NCBI GenBank assembly: GCA_018062725.1 | Contig: JAGORP010000076.1 | Span: 1 to 10,606, forward strand | Reading direction: 5' to 3' | DNA from: Flavobacterium sp. | GTDB lineage: Bacteria > Bacteroidota > Bacteroidia > Flavobacteriales > Flavobacteriaceae | Length of the DNA stretch: 10,606 nucleotides | Shown: positions 1 to 6,700 of the stretch, in pieces | Position numbering within the stretch: the first letter of the stretch is position 1 | How the letters are laid out: the number at the start of each line of letters is the position of its first letter | Program-made: the position numbers and the translations under genes | The notes under the pieces: generated by a model | The model's input: only the letters and a program-made list of their open reading frames with translations | What the model was told of the DNA's origin: nothing | Database searches by the model: none

Positions 1-383
1 TTTTACTTTTTTTGTTTGAAGTGTAAGGTTTGAAGTTGGTGGCACAAAGTTTCGTAAAGTTTTTACACGGAGTTACACAACGTTTTTTTGGAGTGGATTG
101 TGTTGCGATCGTTGGGTAGTGTTAGAAGCTTCGGACGTTTTACTTTTTTTGTTTGAAGTGTAAGGTTTGAAGTTGGTGGCACAAAGTTTCGCAAAGTTTT
201 TACACAAAGTTTTTTTGGAGTGGATTGTGTTGCGAGCGTTGGGTAGTGTTAGAAGCTTCGGACGTTTTACTTTTTTTGTTTGAAGTGTAAGGTTTGAAGT
301 AGGTGGCACAAAGTTTCGTAAAGTTTTTACACGGAGTTGCACAACGTTTTTTTGGAGTGGATTGTGTTGCGATCGTTGGGTAG
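1..383. repeat. Three-copy tandem repeat, unit 127-137 bp
   Basis: Three head-to-tail copies lie at 1-137, 138-264 and 265-383. Copy 1 and copy 3 differ at two positions over 119 bp. Copy 2 has three substitutions and lacks 10 bp around 206, where copies 1 and 3 carry a second ACAC-flanked segment, so slippage between short direct repeats explains the loss. Copy 3 lacks the last 18 bp of the unit and runs into unrelated sequence. Each unit holds GTTTGAAGT twice, 14 bp apart, and a CGATCG that is CGAGCG in copy 2. The first copy begins at base 1, so the array probably extends left. The reverse strand resembles the 'ACTTTGTG / CTCCGTGTAA' non-coding text often seen between Flavobacterium genes. 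I see no convincing gene in it. Copy number is likely to vary between strains. Confidence 0.93.
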
Positions 384-653
384 AGGGTTAGGCGGAGCGC
401 GGATAATTACGGATTTTTTTATAGAGAGAATGAGTAATCAATTTAAAATCGTGTAAATTGAAATTTACATTTACAATTTACATGATTTTGTTGCTAGTTA
501 AAATTTTGTTCCTAAAAATCAATACTTTGTGGTTTTAATTTGCTGCATTTTTTTAAATAATTCTTGAGAAAATGCCTAAAATGCAATAAGAAGCTGGCTT
601 TTTTACAATAGTTTTTACTATTTTTACTGCAAATTGAAAATTCAATTTACAAT
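384..653. other. AT-rich intergenic region upstream of the ATPase gene
   Basis: No open frame with coding character is seen. The first 30 bases are a G-rich tail that diverges from the tandem repeat (GGCGGAGCGCGG), followed by very AT-rich DNA. It contains a hairpin at 445-489 and an imperfect direct copy (33 of 40 positions) of the segment at 628-667, which spans the ATPase start codon. No TAnnTTTG promoter element matches well here, so the ATPase promoter remains unassigned. Confidence 0.6.
445..489. repeat. 16-bp inverted repeat (hairpin)
   Basis: Arms 445-460 (AAAATCGTGTAAATTG) and 474-489 (CAATTTACATGATTTT) are complementary at 15 of 16 positions around a 13-base loop. The stem is almost all A and T and is not followed by a clean T-run, so it is a poor intrinsic terminator. 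It could be an operator or a remnant repeat. A smaller hairpin, AAATTGA / TCAATTT (631-637 and 642-648), sits just before the ATPase start and shares the same words. Confidence 0.6.
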
Positions 654-1817
654 ATGCATGATTTTATAGAAAGAGATTTGTTAATCTATTTGCAAAAGTA
701 TTTGAAAATTTTCCCAGCTATTGCTATTTTGGGACCGAGACAATGCGGAAAGTCAACTTTAATCAAAAGTCTAAAGGGACATTTTGAGAACCTTCTGTAT
801 TTGGATATGCAATCGGCTTCCGATTTGAATAAATTGGTGGAGCCTGAACTTTTTTTTGAATCCAATCGCGATAAAATAATTTGCTTAGATGAAATTCAAT
901 TAGTACCACATCTTTTTTCGGTGTTGCGAAGCGTGATTGATACTAACAGGGTTAATGGAAAGTTTATGTTGTTAGTTTCAGCATCACAAGAATTGATTCA
1001 ACAAACATCAGAGAGTTTGGCTGGACGCATTGGATTGTTACATCTTTCTCCTTTTTTAATTAATGAATTGCATAATTTAGAAAATTTTACTTTGCAAAAG
1101 TTTTGGTTAAGAGGAGGTTTTCCACTTAGTTATTTAGCAGAAAATGATGAGAGTAGTGCTATTTGGTTAGAAAATTATGTTCGTACCTATATAGAACGCG
1201 ATATTCCACAACTTGGTTTTCAAATTCCCGCTTTACAACTCAGACGTTTGTTGACCATGTGTGCACATAATCAAGGTCAAATTTTAAATCTATCTAAACT
1301 GGGAGAATCTTTGGGTTTAACGCATCCCACCATAAAAAAATATATTGATTTATTAGAGCAAACATTTATTGTTCGAACGCTACCACCTTTTGAAACCAAC
1401 ATAAAGAAGCGATTGGTAAAGTCGCCTAAAGTTTTTATTCGTGATTCTGGAATTTTACATCGATTACTGTCGATTCCTGACTTTAATTCACTACTAGGAA
1501 ATCCTGTTTTTGGTTCTTCTTGGGAAGGTATGGTCATTGAAAATATCATTGTTAATAGGCCGGGTTGGGAGTATTCTTTTTACAGAACCGCAACAGGTGA
1601 TGAGATAGATTTGGTAATGATTAAAGGCGATCAATGCATTGCTATAGAGTGTAAAGCATCTGACGCTCCAAAAGTGACAAAAGGATTTTATAGAAGTTTA
1701 GAGGTTATAAAACCTACTAAAACATTCATTATTGCACCAATAAATGACACCTATCCAATTGCAGAGAACGTTATTGTGATTGGTTTAACTGATTTTCTAA
1801 AATTAGAACTTAAATAA
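654..1817 (+). CDS. AAA family ATPase with DUF4143-type C-terminal domain
   Basis: The product is 387 aa, close to the usual length of this stand-alone family. The N-terminal P-loop domain shows Walker A GPRQCGKS (residues 27-34), Walker B IICLDE (75-80), and a sensor-like VSAS near 108-111. RGGFP (153-157) and ERDIPQ (181-186) are landmarks of the AAA_14/DUF4143 group. The middle (about 190-250) looks like a winged-helix segment. The C-terminus carries GDEIDLV (335-341) and IAIECKAS (349-356), the E...D...ExK pattern of a PD-(D/E)xK-like fold typical of DUF4143; whether it cuts nucleic acid is unknown. Cellular role of the family is unsettled. The gene starts at the first ATG after an AT-rich leader and ends 30 bp before neuB. 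Nothing ties it to polysaccharide synthesis, so it is probably an accessory passenger at the locus edge. Confidence 0.92.
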   Translation: MHDFIERDLLIYLQKYLKIFPAIAILGPRQCGKSTLIKSLKGHFENLLYLDMQSASDLNKLVEPELFFESNRDKIICLDEIQLVPHLFSVLRSVIDTNRVNGKFMLLVSASQELIQQTSESLAGRIGLLHLSPFLINELHNLENFTLQKFWLRGGFPLSYLAENDESSAIWLENYVRTYIERDIPQLGFQIPALQLRRLLTMCAHNQGQILNLSKLGESLGLTHPTIKKYIDLLEQTFIVRTLPPFETNIKKRLVKSPKVFIRDSGILHRLLSIPDFNSLLGNPVFGSSWEGMVIENIIVNRPGWEYSFYRTATGDEIDLVMIKGDQCIAIECKASDAPKVTKGFYRSLEVIKPTKTFIIAPINDTYPIAENVIVIGLTDFLKLELK

Positions 1818-1847
1818 TTACTAGTTAAATTTAATTTTTCATAGCAT

Positions 1848-2888
1848 ATGAACCCCTACATAGAAATTGCCGGTAGAAAAATCGGTCCAGATTTTCCGCC
1901 ATTAGTCATTGCTGAAATCGGTATTAATCATGAAGGTTCCCTTCAAGTGGCCAAAGAAATGGTTGATGCGGCATATCGAGCAGGTGTTGAGGTAGTGAAA
2001 CACCAAACCCATATCGTTGCTGATGAAATGAGTGGCGCTGCCAAAAAAGTAATTCCGGGCAATGCCGATGTTTCTATTTATGAAATTATGGAACGTTGCG
2101 CCTTAAATGAAGAAGAGGAACTGGAACTGAAAAACTACGTCGAAAGTAAAGGCATGATTTTTATTGCTACTCCTTTTTCAAGAGCTGCTGCCGAAAGATT
2201 AAAAAAGTTTGATATTCCGGCGTATAAAATCGGTTCAGGTGAATGTAATAATTACCCGTTATTAGAACATATCGCTTCTTTCGGAAAACCAGTCATTCTA
2301 AGTACCGGAATGAATACTATCGAAAGTATTCAAAAAGCAGTGGCTATTTTTGATAAACATAATGTACCCGTAGCACTGTTACATACTACTAATTTATACC
2401 CAACCCCCATTCATTTGGTGCGATTTGGTGCGATGATGGAAATGCATCAGGCCTTTCCGGATAAAGTTTTTGGATTAAGTGATCATACCTTAAATAATAA
2501 TGCTTGTTTAGGAGCTGTTGCACTTGGTGCTTCCATTTTAGAACGTCACTTTACCGATCATATGAATCGCACCGGTCCGGATATTGTTTGCAGTATGGAT
2601 GAAAATGCCTGTCGTGAACTAATTATAAACAGCGCTGAAATGGCACTAATGCGTGGCGGAACCAAAAAGCCAGCGGAGGAAGAACAGGTTACTATCGATT
2701 TTGCTTTTGCAACCGTTTGTTCCATTGCACCAATTAAAAAAGGAGAAGTATTTACCAAGGACAATATTTGGGTGAAACGCCCTGGAACTGGTAAAATTTT
2801 AGCGGAGCATTTTGAAAGGCTTTTAGGAAAAACAGCTACTCGTGACATACAGAATGACGAGCAATTGGATTTTTCGGATTTTGAGTAG
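1848..2888 (+). CDS. neuB: N-acetylneuraminate (nonulosonic acid) synthase, NeuB family
   Basis: The product, 346 aa and full length, condenses phosphoenolpyruvate with ManNAc or a related 6-carbon sugar to give a nonulosonic acid in the cytoplasm. The TIM-barrel shows AEIGINHEG (22-30), VVKHQTH (49-55), KIGSGE (127-132), LSTGM (151-155), LYPTP (183-187), GLSDHT (209-214) and ERHFT (232-236). H213 and H234 match the two metal-binding histidines of known NeuB enzymes. A C-terminal SAF (antifreeze-like) domain runs from about 285 to 346 ([18 protein letters not shown]), as needed for the domain-swapped dimer. neuC lies downstream, which supports sialic- or legionaminic-type acid rather than pseudaminic acid, but the exact sugar cannot be read from motifs alone. 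The gap to the ATPase gene is only 30 bp, with no clear promoter. G+C in sampled lines (about 40%) is higher than in the acyltransferase genes further on. Confidence 0.95.
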   Translation: MNPYIEIAGRKIGPDFPPLVIAEIGINHEGSLQVAKEMVDAAYRAGVEVVKHQTHIVADEMSGAAKKVIPGNADVSIYEIMERCALNEEEELELKNYVESKGMIFIATPFSRAAAERLKKFDIPAYKIGSGECNNYPLLEHIASFGKPVILSTGMNTIESIQKAVAIFDKHNVPVALLHTTNLYPTPIHLVRFGAMMEMHQAFPDKVFGLSDHTLNNNACLGAVALGASILERHFTDHMNRTGPDIVCSMDENACRELIINSAEMALMRGGTKKPAEEEQVTIDFAFATVCSIAPIKKGEVFTKDNIWVKRPGTGKILAEHFERLLGKTATRDIQNDEQLDFSDFE

Positions 2889-2924
2889 ATTTTTATAGTT
2901 CTTTAAAACTAGTAATCCCACTTA

Positions 2925-2998
2925 TGTCAAGCTGAGCCTGTCGAAGCTTAATGGAAACGAATTGTGCTACTAAGGACTTCCACAAGCTCAGTCTGACA
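2925..2998. repeat. REP-like inverted repeat between neuB and neuC
   Basis: Left arm TGTCAAGCTGAGCCTGTCGA... (2925-2949) pairs with right arm 2976-2998 (CCACAAGCTCAGTCTGACA at its 3' end); about 18 of 22 positions are complementary. The left arm can also fold on itself through AAGCT/AGCTT. The CTGAGC...GTCGAAG wording is a common dispersed intergenic palindrome in Flavobacterium-type and other genomes. It sits directly after neuB and before the neuC promoter, so it may end or stabilise the neuB transcript. Mobility through a REP-associated transposase is possible, but no such gene is in the window. Confidence 0.7.
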
Positions 2999-3052
2999 TT
3001 GGAGTGAATTAATTCCAGTTGTATTTCGGTTCAAACAATTAACCAAAAATCC

Positions 3053-3060
3053 TATATTTG
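3053..3060 (+). promoter_or_regulatory. Putative Bacteroidota -7 promoter element for neuC
   Basis: TATATTTG exactly fits the Bacteroidota -7 consensus TAnnTTTG and lies 22 bp before the neuC ATG, a plausible distance for a short leader. The -33 element is weak: the best fit is TTC at 3030-3032, 20 bp upstream. It would drive neuC and the tightly packed genes behind it separately from neuB. Confidence 0.6.
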
Positions 3061-3082
3061 TAATGCTATACCCATTTACAAA

Positions 3083-4207
3083 ATGTCCAAAAAAATTCTA
3101 TTTCTAACCGGTACCCGAGCGGATTTCGGTAAAATAAAATCCCTGATTCAAATAGTAGAGGAGCACGATGCTTTTCAAGTATTTGTTTTTGTAACAGGGA
3201 TGCATCTCCAAAAAGAATACGGGTATACCCTGTTGGAAATAGAGCGCTGTGGTTTTTCGAATGTGCATACTTTTGAAAACCATACGCATGAAACTACCAT
3301 GGATCTAACTTTGGCCAAAACCATAGAAGGCTTGTCGTCTTATGTGAAAGAGTGTGATCCGGATATGATAGTAATCCATGGTGATCGAGTGGAAGCTTTA
3401 GCCGGTGCCATTGTAGGGTCGTTAAATAATATCTTAGTAGCACATATTGAAGGTGGAGAAATTTCAGGTACTATTGACGAGTTGATTCGTCACTCGACCA
3501 GTAAAATGAGTCATGTGCATTTCGTGTCTAATGATTTGGCTAAAAACCGTCTGATTCAAATGGGCGAACTGGCAGAATCCGTTTTTACTATTGGCTCACC
3601 GGATGTAGATATCATGTTTTCGAACACGTTACCGGATTTGGATACAGCAAGAAAATACTACGAAATCGAATTTGAACAATATGCAGTGGCCATGTTTCAT
3701 CCGGTTACAACCGAAGCCAACTACATGAAGCAATATGCCAATGATTTTGTGGATGCTTTATGGGAAGACAACCATAACTATGTTATTATTTTTCCGAACA
3801 ATGACTTAGGGAGTACTGCAATTTTGAAAGCTTATGAAAAATTAAAGGATAACCCTCGTTTTCGCATTTTTCCATCCTTGCGCTTTGAATACTTTCTGAC
3901 ATTGCTCAAAAAAGCGCAGTTTATCATCGGTAATAGTAGTGCGGGTATTCGTGAAGCCCCTTATTATGGCTTGCCCATTATCAATATTGGCACAAGACAG
4001 CAAAACAGATCGCTTCGTGCCGATATTATAAATGTAAGTTATGATAAGAAAAATATAATTGAGGCGTTACAGAGAATTGATAATCATAAAGTACAGGTTA
4101 CCAATAGCGATTTCGGAAAAGGAAACAGTGCACAATTGTTTTTAGAATCGCTTGAAAAAGGCGACATTTGGCAACTGAATCATCAAAAACAGTTTAGAGA
4201 TAATTAA
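3083..4207 (+). CDS. neuC: UDP-N-acetylglucosamine 2-epimerase, hydrolysing (NeuC family)
   Basis: The product, 374 aa and full length, is a GT-B-fold epimerase that releases UDP while inverting C2 of UDP-GlcNAc, giving ManNAc; legionaminic-pathway relatives (LegG type) use the UDP-diacetamido sugar instead. Landmarks are GTRADFGK (10-17), HGDRVEAL (99-106), HIEGGEISGTIDELIRH (121-137), GSPD (171-174), GNSSAGIREA (283-292) and GTRQQNR (303-309), covering both UDP-binding halves. The product would feed NeuB. The stop overlaps the ATG of the MBOAT gene by one base (TAATG), suggesting translational coupling. Its last 14 or so codons recur as a diverged copy at 6649-6700 (see that entry). A promoter element at 3053-3060 precedes it, so it need not be co-transcribed with neuB. 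The NeuC family assignment is secure; the precise substrate is not. Confidence 0.95.
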   Translation: MSKKILFLTGTRADFGKIKSLIQIVEEHDAFQVFVFVTGMHLQKEYGYTLLEIERCGFSNVHTFENHTHETTMDLTLAKTIEGLSSYVKECDPDMIVIHGDRVEALAGAIVGSLNNILVAHIEGGEISGTIDELIRHSTSKMSHVHFVSNDLAKNRLIQMGELAESVFTIGSPDVDIMFSNTLPDLDTARKYYEIEFEQYAVAMFHPVTTEANYMKQYANDFVDALWEDNHNYVIIFPNNDLGSTAILKAYEKLKDNPRFRIFPSLRFEYFLTLLKKAQFIIGNSSAGIREAPYYGLPIINIGTRQQNRSLRADIINVSYDKKNIIEALQRIDNHKVQVTNSDFGKGNSAQLFLESLEKGDIWQLNHQKQFRDN

Positions 4208-5643
4208 TGCTTTTCAACACCCTACAGTATTTTATTTTTTTACCCATTGTATTTGTTATTTACTGGTGGGCTAATACTAAGTCCCTAAAACTTCAAAACA
4301 TTTTATTATTAATAGCAAGTTATTATTTCTATGCTTGTTGGGATTGGCGGTTTCTTTTTCTATTGGTTTTTTCTACCGGATTAGATTACTACACAGGACT
4401 AAAGATGTTTGATGCATCAACGAAAAAGAATAAGAAGTTTTGGTTCTGGTTAAGCATTGTTGTTAATTTAGGTTTTTTAGGAGTTTTTAAATACTATAAT
4501 TTTTTTGCTGAATCATTCGCTGCTTTTTTAAGCAATTTTGGATTTCAGGCTAATTTTTGGACATTGAAAGTTATACTGCCAGTCGGAATTTCCTTTTACA
4601 CGTTTCATGGATTATCGTATGTGATTGATATTTATAAAAATCGTATAGAGCCAGAACGTAATGTTGTCGATTATTCTTTATTTGTGAGTTATTTTCCCTT
4701 ATTGGTAGCGGGTCCAATTGAAAGAGCGACACATTTGTTGCCTCAGTTAAAAAAGAAAAGAGATTTTTCCTACTCCAATGCGGTAGATGGGCTAAGACAA
4801 ATTCTATGGGGTTTGTTTAAAAAAGTAGTAATAGCTGATAATTGTGCCCTTTATGCCAATGCGATTTTTGATAATCCTGAAAGCCATTCGGGTAGTAGTT
4901 TAGTTTTAGGGGCAGTGTTCTTCGCTTTTCAAATTTATGGTGATTTTTCAGGCTATTCTGATATTGCTTTAGGAACTTCTCGATTATTAGGAATCGAATT
5001 ATTGAAAAATTTTAACTATCCTTATTTTTCAAGAGACATTGCCGAGTTTTGGCGTCGTTGGCATATTTCGTTATCTACATGGTTTCGCGATTATTTATAC
5101 ATTCCGTTAGGTGGAAGCCAAGGAGGAATGTGGATGAAAGTTAGAAATACATTTATTATCTTTTTAGTCAGTGGTTTTTGGCACGGAGCTAATTGGACTT
5201 TTATCGTTTGGGGCGCATTAAATGCCCTTTATATTATGCCGTCTATTATTTTAAACACGAATAGAAATAATTTAGAGATTGTGGCAAAGGGAAAGTTTTT
5301 GCCTTCGGTTAAAGATTTTTGCAATATTCTATTAACTTTTGGCCTTACCGTAATCGCTTGGATATTTTTTAGAGCAGCATCTGTTGGTCAGGCTTTTGTT
5401 TATTTAAAAGGCATTTTTTCAAATTCTATACTTTCAATACCTGAGAATTTACCCAAAATGGAACTACTACTTTGTAGCTGTTTTTTATTGATGGAATGGT
5501 TAGGTAGAGAAAACAATTACGCAATAGCTAATTTTGGAAAGAGTTGGCATGTTGTTTTTAGATGGAGTTTTTATCTGTTTCTGATTTTGATGTTGATTTA
5601 TTTTGGTGCCAAGGAGCAGAATTTTATATATTTTCAGTTTTAA
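4207..5643 (+). CDS. MBOAT family O-acyltransferase (AlgI/DltB-like)
   Basis: The product, 478 aa and typical length, is a polytopic inner-membrane protein. Family signatures are LPVGISFYTFHGLSYVIDIY (124-143), FPLLVAGPIERA (163-174), QIYGDFSGYSDIALG (242-256), FWRRWHISLSTWF (281-293, H286), DYLYIPLGG (295-303) and GFWHGANWTFIVWG (323-336). H326 matches the invariant MBOAT histidine (His322 in AlgI). Such proteins move an acyl group, usually acetyl, across the membrane to an extracytoplasmic partner that modifies a polysaccharide. The next gene encodes an SGNH-like exported protein, fitting the AlgI/AlgJ-AlgX logic. It overlaps the neuC stop by one base. No gene-specific substrate can be named. 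Sampled lines average about a third G+C, lower than neuB, neuC and the 6693 gene, consistent with separate origin. Confidence 0.93.
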   Translation: MLFNTLQYFIFLPIVFVIYWWANTKSLKLQNILLLIASYYFYACWDWRFLFLLVFSTGLDYYTGLKMFDASTKKNKKFWFWLSIVVNLGFLGVFKYYNFFAESFAAFLSNFGFQANFWTLKVILPVGISFYTFHGLSYVIDIYKNRIEPERNVVDYSLFVSYFPLLVAGPIERATHLLPQLKKKRDFSYSNAVDGLRQILWGLFKKVVIADNCALYANAIFDNPESHSGSSLVLGAVFFAFQIYGDFSGYSDIALGTSRLLGIELLKNFNYPYFSRDIAEFWRRWHISLSTWFRDYLYIPLGGSQGGMWMKVRNTFIIFLVSGFWHGANWTFIVWGALNALYIMPSIILNTNRNNLEIVAKGKFLPSVKDFCNILLTFGLTVIAWIFFRAASVGQAFVYLKGIFSNSILSIPENLPKMELLLCSCFLLMEWLGRENNYAIANFGKSWHVVFRWSFYLFLILMLIYFGAKEQNFIYFQF

Positions 5644-5646
5644 TTG

Positions 5647-6603
5647 ATGAAAAGATTTATTAAAAGAATATTTATTTTTTCTTTATTGACATCTATAATG
5701 TTAATTGGAATTATTGTGTCATCCAATAGTGTAATTAATAAAGATTCCAATTTTTCAATTGATAAAAATAACGCGTTTATTGTACTAGGTCATTCACATC
5801 CTGAAGAAGCTTTTAATGATTCTATAATCCAAAAAACAAAAAATTTTGCCAGAGGTGGGGAACATTATTTTTATACTTATTTAAAAGTAAAAAGAATTAT
5901 TGAATCCAATCCACAGATTAAAGCAGTTTTCTTAGAACTGACTAATAATCAAATTTCTACAGATATGACTAAATGGATTGTAGATACTCAAAAAAATCTT
6001 GTGAATATTCCCAAATTTGCTCCTGTTATGACTTATGAGGACCATTCTTTTTTGATAAAACAAGATCCGTTGGGTTATTTTAAATCTCAAGAAATGGTCA
6101 TAAAGAATAATTTAAACTTTCTGTTATATCGAAAAAAAAATATTTTGGCTCAGCGAGATTGGGGTGGTTTCTATGCAAACCCTAGGCAAAAAGTAGATTC
6201 TATTATTAAAAGTAGTATAAAACAGAAAAAACCTAACTCTATGAAAATAGCTGTCAATACTACTAATTTACTTTTTGTTGATAAAATCGCGTCGATTTGT
6301 AATAATAAAGCGGTTAAATTATACTTAATGAGGTCTCCTCAACATCCCAAATACCCATTTTTTGGTAATGAAAAACAATTGCAAAAAATTATAAAAGCAA
6401 GATATTCAAAATTAGATTTCTTGGATTTTAATAGTTTTTACTTATCAGATGATGAATTTTCAGACTTAGAGCACTTAAATTATAAAGGGGCTAAAAAATT
6501 CTCATTGTTTTTTGATTCTTTACTCAAGAAAGGTTTGATTGAAAGTTCTAATCCAGAACAAATGGTAAAAGATGAAATTTTAAAACATAATTCAGCTAAA
6601 TAG
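5647..6603 (+). CDS. Membrane-anchored SGNH-like acyltransferase/esterase partner of MBOAT
   Basis: I chose the ATG at 5647 (318 aa), 3 bp after the MBOAT stop; a TTG at 5644 would add one residue. Basic residues followed by a hydrophobic stretch (about 5-24) look like an uncleaved signal anchor, placing the rest outside the inner membrane. Block I reads LGHSHPEEAFNDS with candidate nucleophile S50; the usual GDS is GHS here. A Gly-rich RGGEH (69-73), LELTNN (97-102) and a C-terminal SDLEHLNYKGA (D273, H276) complete an SGNH-type Ser-His-Asp arrangement. Context suggests it takes an acyl group from the MBOAT protein and places it on the glycan, like AlgJ/AlgX or PatB. It is among the most AT-rich genes in the window (about 28% G+C in two sampled lines). 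Catalytic role is inferred; it might instead be an esterase or non-catalytic. Confidence 0.75.
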   Translation: MKRFIKRIFIFSLLTSIMLIGIIVSSNSVINKDSNFSIDKNNAFIVLGHSHPEEAFNDSIIQKTKNFARGGEHYFYTYLKVKRIIESNPQIKAVFLELTNNQISTDMTKWIVDTQKNLVNIPKFAPVMTYEDHSFLIKQDPLGYFKSQEMVIKNNLNFLLYRKKNILAQRDWGGFYANPRQKVDSIIKSSIKQKKPNSMKIAVNTTNLLFVDKIASICNNKAVKLYLMRSPQHPKYPFFGNEKQLQKIIKARYSKLDFLDFNSFYLSDDEFSDLEHLNYKGAKKFSLFFDSLLKKGLIESSNPEQMVKDEILKHNSAK

Positions 6604-6612
6604 TATTTTGCT

Positions 6613-6628
6613 AATTATTTAAATAATT
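6613..6628. repeat. Perfect 16-bp AT palindrome
   Basis: AATTATTTAAATAATT is a perfect palindrome starting 9 bp after the SGNH-gene stop codon and just upstream of the neuC remnant. As RNA it would form only a weak loop-less stem without a T-run, so it is not a good terminator. It may be chance in AT-rich DNA or mark the right edge of the inserted pair. Confidence 0.45.
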
Positions 6629-6634
6629 CTTTAA

Positions 6635-6700
6635 TTCAAAGAAATACCCGATATTTGGGAATTAAATCATCAAAAACAGTTTAGAGATATAAATGGGTAA
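6635..6700 (+). pseudogene. Remnant of a neuC 3' end (duplicated, diverged)
   Basis: Bases 6649-6689 match 4162-4202 inside neuC at 37 of 41 positions, with 25 consecutive identical bases (6665-6689 against 4178-4202). In the neuC frame it reads DIWELNHQKQFRDING then stop (TAA 6698-6700), against DIWQLNHQKQFRDN at the NeuC C-terminus. The four differences fall as codons would: GAC/GAT and CTG/TTA are silent, CAA/GAA changes Q to E. It is therefore a diverged allele of the neuC end, not a fresh copy. The frame upstream is closed by TAA at 6632-6634 and similarity fades before 6649. Its stop overlaps the next gene's ATG (6693) by 8 bp, so in the ancestral arrangement neuC was probably coupled directly to that gene. 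Confidence 0.8.

Noticed and set aside
73..342. 89-aa frame on the - strand across the tandem repeat
   Set aside because: It is only open because the repeat unit is; the peptide repeats itself, is rich in K, N and T and resembles no protein domain.
1..383. CRISPR array
   Set aside because: Units are contiguous 127-137 bp copies without unique spacers and no cas genes are present.
1277..1549. Antisense frames within the ATPase, neuB and neuC genes
   Set aside because: Shadows of strongly supported genes on the + strand.
1817..2916. 10-bp inverted repeat ATTACTAGTT / AACTAGTAAT flanking neuB (1817-1826 and 2907-2916), suggesting a mobile unit
   Set aside because: A 10-mer match is expected by chance in 10 kb of AT-rich DNA, and there is no transposase or target duplication.
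4207..6603. Transposon insertion with target-site duplication to explain the 41-bp match
   Set aside because: The copies differ by four codon-structured changes, there are no terminal inverted repeats, and no transposase is present; recombination between alleles fits better.
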